Origin: DASVWZ01 sp963708575
Lineage (GTDB): Bacteria > Acidobacteriota > Terriglobia > Terriglobales > Acidobacteriaceae
DNA length: 64,000 bases
Assembly (NCBI GenBank): GCA_963708575.1
Contig: CAVPTB010000007.1
Coordinates: 1,736,001-1,800,000, forward strand
Direction: 5' to 3'
Part shown: positions 16,440 to 24,624 of the stretch, piece by piece
Numbering within the stretch: the first letter of the stretch is position 1
Layout of the letters: each line of letters starts with the position of its first letter
Made by a program: the position numbers and the translations under genes
Notes under the pieces: generated by a model
Told to the model about the DNA's origin: nothing
Seen by the model: the letters and a program-made list of their open reading frames with translations, nothing else
Databases searched by the model: none

Positions 16440-17453
16440 ATGAAGAAGACACGGAAAGCAGTAATTTGGGTCAGCGTCGTGGTCGCGGTCGGACTCTTGG
16501 TCACCGCAACACTTGTGATCAGAGCGCGGCGCGCAGCGCGCCGTCCCATCACATTAAAGGGCGCTGTCATTACCCAGGCCAGCGATTCCCGCAAGGAACT
16601 CCCGATAGCGGATGTGGACATAAGCCCAGAGATTCAAGCTCCACCGGGCGATGATTCGATAAGCCTTATCACGAAGTCCGACGGAGCGGGATTTTTCTGG
16701 ATGCGGCTGCCGGTCCAGATTAAGCGCGGACAGAAAATTGTTCTGAGATTTCGCCACTCTGGCTACGATCCCCTGGACGCCATGGTGACGGCGGGAGACG
16801 AGCTCTATATCGCCCACATGGCTGCTAAGAACCGCCAGGAGATGCCTCCCCCAAACCACCCCGTCATAAAGGTCAGCAACGTGCGAGTGCGCTACACCGT
16901 TAAGACCTACACGACAGTAGACGTGGGCAGCGTGGTCAAAACCTTCGAGGTACAAAACACCGGTAACACTCCCTGTCACGGACGTCCGCCCTGCTCTCCG
17001 GATGGAAAGTGGAAAGCGTCGATTGCGTCGACAACGATGGATGCCGGTATAGGTAACGAATTCCGTAATGCCCGCGTGTCATGCATGGCTGGTCCATGCC
17101 CATTCACCAAGATAGAATCCGACGGCTTCTCGCGAGGTGGCCGCACCATTGCTGTCGCAGTCAGAAATTGGTCCGATACCGCGACCTACCTTGTGGAGGC
17201 AGAAGTCGTCCACCCTACGGTGAGCGATTTGGTGAGGGACTCTTATCCGCTTGTCTTTGGACAGGTTTTCAACTTCAGCTTGGCGGCGTCGGCGGAAGGT
17301 CCGAGCGTCGAGGCTGAGTTGAACGGGGAATCAATCGTTTTCCCTATGGGCCCAAGCCTCTGCCTCAGCTGGGCGGACTGCTCGCTAACGACAGGAAGGG
17401 ACCAAAGCAAGGCTTACCGGTGCGAATTGAAGCCGGGATACAGCTTCCCTTAA
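16440..17453 (+). CDS. Hypothetical membrane-anchored protein with a carboxypeptidase-regulatory-like domain
   Basis: A 337-residue protein with one N-terminal span (AVIWVSVVVAVGLLVTATLVI, from residue 7; a basic Arg/Ala patch follows). The region about 37-125 reads like a beta-sandwich carboxypeptidase-regulatory domain (ITLKGAVITQAS... VDISPEI... SLITKSDGAGFFWMRLP... FRHSGYDPLDA). The remainder (about 130-337) is a second beta-rich domain with paired cysteines (PCHGRPPCSPDG, SCMAGPCPFTK, LCLSWADCSL). Secreted proteins of this layout recur in Acidobacteriota without an assigned function. The topology suggests an exposed domain outside the inner membrane. It is transcribed divergently from the glycoamylase-like gene and stands 145 bp before the M1 peptidase. 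Confidence 0.65.
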   Translation: MKKTRKAVIWVSVVVAVGLLVTATLVIRARRAARRPITLKGAVITQASDSRKELPIADVDISPEIQAPPGDDSISLITKSDGAGFFWMRLPVQIKRGQKIVLRFRHSGYDPLDAMVTAGDELYIAHMAAKNRQEMPPPNHPVIKVSNVRVRYTVKTYTTVDVGSVVKTFEVQNTGNTPCHGRPPCSPDGKWKASIASTTMDAGIGNEFRNARVSCMAGPCPFTKIESDGFSRGGRTIAVAVRNWSDTATYLVEAEVVHPTVSDLVRDSYPLVFGQVFNFSLAASAEGPSVEAELNGESIVFPMGPSLCLSWADCSLTTGRDQSKAYRCELKPGYSFP

Positions 17454-17598
17454 GAAAGTGTCGGTAGTTCGACCACCGGAACATCTTTCCCGTAACCCTC
17501 GTAACACTCATGTCAGCAGCCGAGTCTGGGCGTGTAATTGTCTGCTTGCTGTATGATTCCCAGCTGCAGTCTTCTAATACCTTCAAGAGGTGCTACTT

Positions 17599-19578
17599 AT
17601 GTCACGACGGCGGTCGGCAGTCCTGGGCCTACTGGCGACTATTCTCGTGGTTCCAGCGATGGCGCAGAACTCCGCTTCTTCACCGGCGATTCCTGATACT
17701 ACTTCCGCCATTAACTCCTCGACCCCGATGTCGCAACGAGTGGTGCATTACGAAATCGAGGCCAAATACGACGCGAAGAGCCACACCGTAGACGCGACCG
17801 AGCTACTCACCTACCACAACCTGACCGGGCAGACCTTGGATACGTTTCCTTTCCATCTTTATTTGAACGGGTTTCAGCCGAATGCCACGTGGATCAAGGA
17901 GACCAAACGGGACGGCACTCGCGATACCAGCTTCGAGAAGTGGGATAAGAAAAATGCGGGCGCCGAGGAAATTAAAAGCTTTGAGGTGGTTGGACAAGGA
18001 GATCTTACCTCGCAACTCCAGTTCGTCCACCCGGACGATAACAACACGGATGACAAAAGTGTGGTGCAGATAAAGGTGCCCAAGGCAATTCCTGCCGGCG
18101 GGTATGTGCAATTCAAGATTGTCTTCCACGATCAGTTCCCCGAAACCCTGGAGCGGACTGGTTGGAAGCGGGATTTTGTGCTGGCCGGACAATGGTTCCC
18201 CAAGGTTGGTGTGTGGTGGCACGGCGCATGGAATTGCCATCAGTTCCACGGGGCTACTGAATTCTTTGCAGACTTCGGCGTGTATGACGTAAAAATCACC
18301 GTTCCGCAATTCGAAGTAGTCGGGGCCAGCGGCATCAAGGTCAGCGACGTTAACAACGCGGATGGCACTAAGACGGTCGCCTACCACGGCGACGACATCC
18401 ACGATTTTGCCTGGACAGCCAGCCCCCATTACAAAGTCTACGAAGACAGCTACCAGGGAAGTATGGGACCGGTGAAACTGACCATCATGATGCAACCGGC
18501 GCACCTTGATCAGGAAGAACGCCATGCGCTCATTCTCAAGCAGACGCTCGATCATTTCGATCGCTGGTACGGACCGTACCCTTACAAAACCATCACGCTG
18601 GTCGATCCTGAAGCTGGCTCGGCCGCCGAGGGCATGGAATATCCCACATTCATTACCGGTGGCACGAACTGGTGGATGCCTAAAGGACTCTACGAACCTG
18701 AACTGGTTGTGGAACACGAATTTGGGCACCAGTATTGGTATGGCATGGTTGCCACCAACGAGTTCGAAGATGCATGGATGGACGAGGGAATCAACAGCTA
18801 CACCGAAGTCAAAATCATGGACGACATTCTGGGCCCGCGAACTTCAATCATGAATCAGTGGGGCATCACCATGGGAGAACGGGAGATGCAGCGGCTGAGT
18901 TATCTCGGTGTAGCTGATCGTGACCCCATGGCCCGCAACGGTTGGCAGTACGCGTCCTACGGATCGTACGGGGGAATCACCTACGGAAAGACGGCGATCG
19001 TGCTGCTGACCCTGGAAGGAGTCATCGGCGAAGACACGATGCGCAACGCCATGCACACCTACTTCATGCGATACCGGTTCACCCATCCTACGAAAGAAGA
19101 TTTCCTGAAGACCGTTGAAGAGGTTTCGGGTAAGGACCTGCGCTGGTATTTCAATCAGGCGGTATACGGGTCGCAGGTACTGGACTACGAGGTGCTGAGA
19201 GCTCAGTCGGATCCGGTGAATTGGTATCGGGAAGACTTCAAAGAAAAGAAGGGTGAAACCGAATACGTAACCAACGTGGTGATTCACCGCAAAGAAGATT
19301 TTGTGTTTCCCGTCGACGTTGTGATCACATTCGATAACGGTGACCGGGTACGTGAGCACTGGGATGGACAGGATCGTTGGATTCGCTACACCTACCAGAA
19401 GAAAGCGAAGTTCGCCTCGGTTGAAGTCGATCCCGACCACAAGATTTTTTTTGATCGCAACAACTTCAATAACAGCAAACTGGATGAAGAGAACGGAAAG
19501 GCCACTCGTAAGCTCAATAACTATTGGACTTTCCTGACCCAGATGATTGGCCAGCTTATGGCCTGGTGGATGGTCTAG
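17599..19578 (+). CDS. Exported M1-family zinc aminopeptidase
   Basis: A 659-residue gluzincin. A signal peptide (VLGLLATILVVPAMA, ending near residue 22) is followed by the beta-rich N-terminal domain (about 44-270) and the catalytic domain with the zinc site HEFGHQYWY: H373, E374, H377, and the third ligand E396 in DAWMDEGINSY. The GxMEN exopeptidase motif appears as EGMEYP, so substrate choice may differ from classical aminopeptidase N; this replacement is usual in the bacterial branch related to cold-active M1 peptidases. I take ATG 17599 rather than the GTG 9 bp upstream because AAGAGG lies 8 bp before it. A membrane-protein gene follows 12 bp after the stop, so they form an operon. Confidence 0.9.
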   Translation: MSRRRSAVLGLLATILVVPAMAQNSASSPAIPDTTSAINSSTPMSQRVVHYEIEAKYDAKSHTVDATELLTYHNLTGQTLDTFPFHLYLNGFQPNATWIKETKRDGTRDTSFEKWDKKNAGAEEIKSFEVVGQGDLTSQLQFVHPDDNNTDDKSVVQIKVPKAIPAGGYVQFKIVFHDQFPETLERTGWKRDFVLAGQWFPKVGVWWHGAWNCHQFHGATEFFADFGVYDVKITVPQFEVVGASGIKVSDVNNADGTKTVAYHGDDIHDFAWTASPHYKVYEDSYQGSMGPVKLTIMMQPAHLDQEERHALILKQTLDHFDRWYGPYPYKTITLVDPEAGSAAEGMEYPTFITGGTNWWMPKGLYEPELVVEHEFGHQYWYGMVATNEFEDAWMDEGINSYTEVKIMDDILGPRTSIMNQWGITMGEREMQRLSYLGVADRDPMARNGWQYASYGSYGGITYGKTAIVLLTLEGVIGEDTMRNAMHTYFMRYRFTHPTKEDFLKTVEEVSGKDLRWYFNQAVYGSQVLDYEVLRAQSDPVNWYREDFKEKKGETEYVTNVVIHRKEDFVFPVDVVITFDNGDRVREHWDGQDRWIRYTYQKKAKFASVEVDPDHKIFFDRNNFNNSKLDEENGKATRKLNNYWTFLTQMIGQLMAWWMV

Positions 19579-19590
19579 GAGATCGCGCGT

Positions 19591-20526
19591 ATGCATGCAC
19601 AGAAAAATATCTTCTCCGGCGGCGCATCCATTGTCCGCCGCAACAAACGCTACATCGTCTGGTTTTATCTGCTGAATCTGGTATTAGCCGTCATGGGGAC
19701 CGCCGCCTTCACTCAGCACGCCCGCGCATTGCTCGACCACAGCCTGTACGCAGACGGTCTGGTCCATGGTTTCGACTTGGCCGTTTTCGTCGAGATGCTA
19801 TCGCGTCCGGAGTTCGGGCCTGTGCAAGCGTCGTCACTTCCCGCCATGATGCTGGCTATTGTCTTTTTTGTGCTGACCATGGTGTTCTTGCCGGGTGTGC
19901 TGCTCGGCTATGCATCTGATCACCGGATCTCGCGTGAAGAGTTTTATCGCGCCAGCGGACGAAATGTCTGGCGATTCTTTCGTCTCTCCATTATGTTCGC
20001 GATCCTTGCCGGAATTGCGGTTGGAATTCTCTCCGCGATCCAGACCGCCTTGGTCAAAGCCGCCGATGCGACTTCCTACGAAGCGCTTCCCTTCTGGGTG
20101 CAGCTTGGTTGCTTGATCGTTATTTTCCTCGCCCTGACCTTTTTCCGTATCTGGTTTGACCTGGCGGAAATCGATGTTGTTCTCATGGATCAAAAAGCAG
20201 TCCGCAGGTCCGTTGGGTCAGGTTGGCGACGGATGCGGGCCAATCTCGGCGCACTGCTGGGAAGCTATGTGGCCATTTCGATTATTGGCATTGCTGGTTT
20301 TGCGATCGGACTTTGGTTCTGGAATGTTGCGGTGCCGAGCGCGAGCGTGATCGGAGCGTTTCTGGTCAGCCAACTCATCCTGATCTTCTTCCTGGCGGTC
20401 CGCTTCTGGCAGCGTGCCACTGCGGTGGCTCTTTACACAAAAGAGCCGACGGAAGAGGCCGTGCAGCCTCAACCTCAACCAGTCACCTTGGCTCCTGCGG
20501 TCGCTCCGCAAGGCGGAGGAATATGA
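19591..20526 (+). CDS. Polytopic membrane protein co-transcribed with the M1 peptidase
   Basis: A 311-residue protein with about six membrane helices (for example YIVWFYLLNLVLAVMGTAAF, MMLAIVFFVLTMVFLPGVLL, IMFAILAGIAVGILSAI, WVQLGCLIVIFLALTFF, SYVAISIIGIAGFAIGLWF, FLVSQLILIFFLAVRFW) and a Pro/Gln-rich C-terminal tail. No enzyme motif is visible. The ribosome binding site (TAGGAG) overlaps the peptidase stop codon, so translation is likely coupled. Paired peptidase plus membrane partner suggests that the peptidase is held at, or its substrate delivered to, the membrane, but this is inference. A strong hairpin follows (20656-20690). Confidence 0.7.
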   Translation: MHAQKNIFSGGASIVRRNKRYIVWFYLLNLVLAVMGTAAFTQHARALLDHSLYADGLVHGFDLAVFVEMLSRPEFGPVQASSLPAMMLAIVFFVLTMVFLPGVLLGYASDHRISREEFYRASGRNVWRFFRLSIMFAILAGIAVGILSAIQTALVKAADATSYEALPFWVQLGCLIVIFLALTFFRIWFDLAEIDVVLMDQKAVRRSVGSGWRRMRANLGALLGSYVAISIIGIAGFAIGLWFWNVAVPSASVIGAFLVSQLILIFFLAVRFWQRATAVALYTKEPTEEAVQPQPQPVTLAPAVAPQGGGI

Positions 20527-20655
20527 AATTCACAGAGGCGCGTCATTCTACAGAGCAATCCTGACGGCACCTACAGGATTGGCTGCATTGCTCACGTAAC
20601 TGGGCAGACTTATTCTCAGCCTACAAGATTTGCCCTCGAGTATCCCATCTTCAAG

Positions 20656-20705
20656 GCAGGTAGCCGGAACGGGTTAGTTCCGGTACCTGCTTCTCGCCTT
20701 TTTCT
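20656..20705 (+). terminator. Probable intrinsic terminator after the peptidase operon
   Basis: GCAGGTA (20656-20662), one bulged G, CCGGAA (20664-20669), an 8-base loop, TTCCGG (20678-20683), TACCTGC (20684-20690), then TTCTCGCCTTTTTCT. A 13-bp GC-rich stem followed by a T-rich tract fits a Rho-independent terminator. The next gene is convergent and ends at 20738, so the site separates the two units. Confidence 0.65.
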
Positions 20706-20737
20706 GCGACATTTTCATCCCGCCGGACAGGGGCTAG

Positions 20738-22603
20738 CTACTGCGAATCATCCGGCACTGAAAAGGCCAACAGCACATTCCCGGCGATCGCATTTGTGTA
20801 CCCGGCGTTCACGAAGACCATGCCGCCGACTACCGTTGGACCTGATCCGTTTAAAGAACCGCCATGTGCGATCGCGCCGTTGACGGTTTGAAAATCCTGC
20901 AGGGTGCTGAAATCCCAAAGCACCGCGCCGCTCTGTGAACTATAAGCGCGGAGATGCCCATCGAGGGATCCGGAAAACACAACACCCGGGATCGCGGTTG
21001 GAGGGGCCATCTGGGCTGCGCTGCAGCCAACGACCGAGGCGCAGTCGGCTTTCGCGGGGGCTGCGTACCATGCCTTGGCGCCATCCTTGAGCTTAAGCGC
21101 GTAAAGCCCTCCGCCAGAAAGGCTGGAATCCTGCCAATCGGAGATCGGGTAATAGACGTAATGCCCATCGGATGCGCCGCCCCATTGAATGCCGCCGAGC
21201 GGGCCGCCACGCGCCAGACGCTTTTGCCAAAGGATTTCGCCCTTGCGATCAGGGCTGAGTGCGTAAACCACACCCGACTTCTGCGCTGCGAGCAGGACGT
21301 CACCGAAGCCCGGAACATGGCGCAGAAGTGGCGGCGCACCGAAATCAAAGTCATTGCCCCGTTTGGAAGGACAGTTAGACTTGTCGTCTGCGACGCAAGC
21401 GATGTTCCAAAGGTCGTTGGCAGTCAGTTGCCGCGACCACAGCAGCCTGCCCGACTCCAGGTCGAAAGCAATAACGGCGTCCGATGTTGTAGTTGCCGGA
21501 TCGGAATAATCGTTTCCCGTGGCCACGTATACCGCGTGCCGCTTCACGTCGACGGTGGGAGAAGACCAGACGGCCGCCCCCGATGGTCCCCAGAATTGCT
21601 TTCCCGACGCGCTCTTGCGCCTGAGCTTCGCAGCCTCCTGGATGGTGTAGGCCTTCCATATCTGCTTGCCGGTGTTACTGTCCAACGCCACCAGACTGCC
21701 GCGAAAATTGCAGCAGGGATAGTGCGGGTCAACCGCGGCGCCCTCTTCTCCGGAGGAGATTGGAACGTACAACCGATCACCGACAAGCAGCGGCGACCCG
21801 GTGATGCGCGCCAACGGATGCGGATCGGGACGTACCTTCCAAATCACATTGCCTGCTGACACTGACACCGCGTAGACGTTTCCGCTGGTGTCTCCAAAAA
21901 AAGCTGTCTGACCGTTGCTCCCGATCGAAATGGCTGTCTTGACGGTTGCAGCGGCTTTGAACGTCCACCAGGTACACCCGGTAGCAGCATCGATCGAATA
22001 GACGGTACCGTCTTCGCTGCCGACGAAGAGGGTTCCCGCATACGAGGTCGGTTGTCCGAAAGTGGCGTATGCACCAGGAAATCCAAACGCCCATTTCAGC
22101 TTTAGTTTGGGAACTTGATCTGCCGTCAGGCCCGCCACGGATGCTGGTTGATATCGAGTGTTGCGGACATCGACTCCCCAACCGCGCCAGACCGGTGAAT
22201 TCGCTGGTGGATCCAGATCGCGTGGACAGACCCCTTTGGCAAGCGCGTCGGGAGACATGTCAGGCCTGCCCAGATACTGCGCCACCGCCACCCGTTCTTC
22301 CCTTTTCAGCTGAGCGCCTTCGCTTTTCATGAGCCCCGTATCGAGCGTCCGCAGAATGTGCGACTGCGGCATCTGTCGCAGCACAGCAGGCACCGGGGCG
22401 CGGCTGCCGCTGTTCGACCGATGGCACGACGTACAATCCCTGGCAAATATCGCCTTGCCATTCGGTGCCGTCGGCTGCTTGCGATTGCACCCCGCGCAAA
22501 GGGAGGTGGTAGCCAAAAGCGTAAGCAGAAAGAAGTATGCGGAGCGCTTCAAATGGAGGCGAACACAGATATCCCACGATGGTTTGGTCAGGCTCTCGAT
22601 CAC
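20738..22603 (-). CDS. Lipoprotein with an N-terminal cytochrome c and a PQQ-type beta-propeller
   Basis: An exported redox protein of about 620 residues. A lipoprotein-like signal (FFLLTLLATTSLCAGC) leads into a single-haem cytochrome c domain with CTSCH and, about 60 residues on, a likely Met ligand region. An eight-bladed propeller follows, with PQQ-repeat signatures (LFVGSEDGTVYSIDAATG, TAFFGDTSGNVYAVSVSAG, SLVALDSNTGKQIW, GVVYALSPDRKGEILW, LYALKLKDGAKAW, GHLRAYSSQSGAVLWDF). The order cytochrome-then-propeller matches polyvinyl-alcohol-dehydrogenase-like quinoproteins, so it may oxidise an alcohol in the periplasm and pass electrons to its own haem. The start is uncertain: the open frame runs to 22771, but GTG 22603 and TTG 22552 are more plausible. 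It stands alone, after a terminator. Confidence 0.85.
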   Translation of the reverse strand: MIESLTKPSWDICVRLHLKRSAYFFLLTLLATTSLCAGCNRKQPTAPNGKAIFARDCTSCHRSNSGSRAPVPAVLRQMPQSHILRTLDTGLMKSEGAQLKREERVAVAQYLGRPDMSPDALAKGVCPRDLDPPANSPVWRGWGVDVRNTRYQPASVAGLTADQVPKLKLKWAFGFPGAYATFGQPTSYAGTLFVGSEDGTVYSIDAATGCTWWTFKAAATVKTAISIGSNGQTAFFGDTSGNVYAVSVSAGNVIWKVRPDPHPLARITGSPLLVGDRLYVPISSGEEGAAVDPHYPCCNFRGSLVALDSNTGKQIWKAYTIQEAAKLRRKSASGKQFWGPSGAAVWSSPTVDVKRHAVYVATGNDYSDPATTTSDAVIAFDLESGRLLWSRQLTANDLWNIACVADDKSNCPSKRGNDFDFGAPPLLRHVPGFGDVLLAAQKSGVVYALSPDRKGEILWQKRLARGGPLGGIQWGGASDGHYVYYPISDWQDSSLSGGGLYALKLKDGAKAWYAAPAKADCASVVGCSAAQMAPPTAIPGVVFSGSLDGHLRAYSSQSGAVLWDFSTLQDFQTVNGAIAHGGSLNGSGPTVVGGMVFVNAGYTNAIAGNVLLAFSVPDDSQ

Positions 22604-22866
22604 GTTCGATCTAACTCTCCGTGGGACTCGCCGCCGCGGCTGATCCGAAATAGTTGATGGCGGCAATAAAAGGAATGAACGTAAACAATCTTGCAAATAC
22701 GTCAAGCTTCGTAAATGAGGTGACAAATCGGAGATAAGCCATGGCGATATTCGATCTACTCTGCTCCACACAAATGGATGAGAGATTTGTTTTCCGGGTT
22801 GTTAGACGAACAGCAAGCAGGCGTAAACCCGTTGCAAATGGAAAAGTTGTCGACGGAAACAACCGC

Positions 22867-23373
22867 TCAGGCGCGAATCGCCGGCCTGTCCCGCTTCCCC
22901 AATAACTCCTGAAGCCGTTCGGCGCGAAAATCGAAGATACGCTTCAGATCCTTGGCGACGATAAGCCGGTGGCCGGCAGCGGAAATAGGCCATAGGTATA
23001 AGGCATACTCGACGTGGTCGCGAATCATCGTGCCGTTACCCATGACGTTGAATTGGTGTTCGTGACGCCACAGCGCATACGGACCCGATATCTGCGTGTC
23101 AACGAAGCGGTGGGGTGGCTCCCACTCGGTGATCTCGGTCTTCCACCTTATGGGCAAGGCGTGCCAGCGGAGGACATACCGGATAAGAGATCCTTTGGAG
23201 AGGCCGGTCGGGGATTCCAGAATGCGAAAATCAAGCCATTTCGGGGTGATAGCCTGCAAGTTGTCGGGACGCGCGAAAAATTCGAAAACGGTCGCCAGAG
23301 GCCTCGGGACCCATTGTTCCCGCCTCAAATGATAGGTATGCGCCGGCCGTGTGCCAGCCCTGTCGCGGTTCAC
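22867..23373 (-). CDS. SRPBCC-superfamily (START-like) ligand-binding protein
   Basis: A 168-residue cytoplasmic protein of the SRPBCC / polyketide-cyclase-like fold, a hydrophobic-cavity beta-barrel that binds lipids or small ligands. Visible family features are the opening REQWVPRPLATVFEFFARPDNL, the strand pair LIRYVLRWHALPIRWKTEI, the EWEPPHRFVDTQISGPYALWRHEHQF block and the long C-terminal helix ending the domain (about 145-160). Proteins with this LPIRWKTEI...GPYALWRHEH block are common in bacteria as single-domain members of unknown ligand. Length is normal for the family. It is transcribed alone, with the divergent metallophosphoesterase starting 204 bp away. Confidence 0.82.
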   Translation of the reverse strand: MNRDRAGTRPAHTYHLRREQWVPRPLATVFEFFARPDNLQAITPKWLDFRILESPTGLSKGSLIRYVLRWHALPIRWKTEITEWEPPHRFVDTQISGPYALWRHEHQFNVMGNGTMIRDHVEYALYLWPISAAGHRLIVAKDLKRIFDFRAERLQELLGKRDRPAIRA

Positions 23374-23577
23374 GGGACTTAGACTCGTAAAACACGGAGT
23401 TCGGTTCGTGAACCTCTCGTCATTTTTGAGTCAAGAGAACAATTTATGATCCGAATTGACAGATGGGAAAACAAATATTGAATGGGTCGTTCGACTTCTT
23501 AATTATCCTCGAACGGCGCAGCGGCGAATCACGCTTCGGGACGATGATAGGCTTTTGAGGAAGGCGAACTTTTCACT

Positions 23578-24549
23578 ATGAGAACGGCTTTGTGGCTTCT
23601 GGCATTGACGACGCTAACATCTGCCACCTTCGCTGCAGCACAAACTCAACCGGTCGAATTGCAGCAGCAGGTCAGCCTTCCATTCCGATTCGTGGCCTAT
23701 GGCGACACGCGCTTCACCGATCCAAAGAACACCGATGCCTCGAATCCCGAGATTCGGAAAACGCTGGTGCGTGCCATCGCCGATGCCAAACCGGCGTTTA
23801 TTTCCATTGGAGGCGACCTCGTTTACCGGGGATACGACCCAAATGACTGGAGCATCTGGGATGCAGAAACCACGGTTTGGAGGGATCAGCATATTCCGGT
23901 GTATCCGGCGATCGGCAATCATGAACTGCAGGGCGATGAGAAGGTCGGGCTGGGAAACTACTTTCGCCGCTTTCCCGACCTGAAAAATAACCGCTATTAC
24001 TCGGTGCGCGCCGCTAATACGCTCCTTGTCGCCCTCGATAGTGCCCTCGACGAGACCACGGGTCCGCAGGGTACATGGTTAAAGGAGAGGCTGGACACCC
24101 TTCCCCCGGATGTCGATTTTGTCTTGATCGTGATGCACCACCCGCCCTTCACCAGCTCAACCGACAGGATGTTCGGCGGTGGCCATTCCGCCCGCTCTCC
24201 CGAACGGATGCTGGCGGCGATGCTCGAAGAGCGGCAAAGGAAGATGCGCGCTCGCATCGTGGTTTTTGCCGGACACGTGCATAACTATGAACGCCACGAA
24301 CATGCAGGCATTACTTACTTCGTCACTGGCGGCGGTGGCGCGCATCCCTACGTGGTCGAGCGACGATCGACAGACCTCTTTCAGGGAAAGGGAGTGAACT
24401 ACCACTATCTTATGGTGGAAGTGGATCGGAACCAGATGACTGTCACCATGAATCGCCTGGAGTTAATGGGCGGAAAAGAGGTCTGGACGCAACCTGACAT
24501 CGCGAAGTTCATCGTGCCCGCAATGGTGAAGGCTGCTGGCACAAAGTAA
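23578..24549 (+). CDS. Secreted metallophosphoesterase (calcineurin-like, purple-acid-phosphatase type)
   Basis: A 323-residue exported phosphoesterase. After a signal peptide (LWLLALTTLTSATFAAAQ, residues 5-22) the five metallophosphoesterase motifs occur in order: YGDTRF, GGDLVYRGYD, IGNHELQGDE, VMHHPPFTSS and FAGHVHNYERHE. The GHVHNYER form and the short C-terminal strand region resemble bacterial purple-acid-phosphatase-like enzymes, which hydrolyse phosphomonoesters or nucleotides outside the cytoplasm. The intact metal-binding Asp, Asn and His residues suggest activity. It stands alone between a divergent gene and the Lhr helicase gene 75 bp downstream, so a shared transcript with the latter is possible but not evident. 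Confidence 0.88.
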   Translation: MRTALWLLALTTLTSATFAAAQTQPVELQQQVSLPFRFVAYGDTRFTDPKNTDASNPEIRKTLVRAIADAKPAFISIGGDLVYRGYDPNDWSIWDAETTVWRDQHIPVYPAIGNHELQGDEKVGLGNYFRRFPDLKNNRYYSVRAANTLLVALDSALDETTGPQGTWLKERLDTLPPDVDFVLIVMHHPPFTSSTDRMFGGGHSARSPERMLAAMLEERQRKMRARIVVFAGHVHNYERHEHAGITYFVTGGGGAHPYVVERRSTDLFQGKGVNYHYLMVEVDRNQMTVTMNRLELMGGKEVWTQPDIAKFIVPAMVKAAGTK

Positions 24550-24624
24550 ATTCGGCCATAAGCTGTGCAGCACTAAACAAAACCCCTCGCGCCTGAGGCC
24601 CCGCTAGTAGCGCGGTTTGCGCCA

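Noticed and set aside
17803..18729. 308-residue antisense frame opposite the M1 peptidase
   Set aside because: It mirrors codon bias of the real gene, has no family features, and the sense frame carries the intact zinc site.
20954..21859. 301-residue frame opposite the PQQ propeller gene
   Set aside because: Low-complexity Arg/Gly-rich composition and no motifs, whereas the opposite strand has clear propeller repeats and CxxCH.
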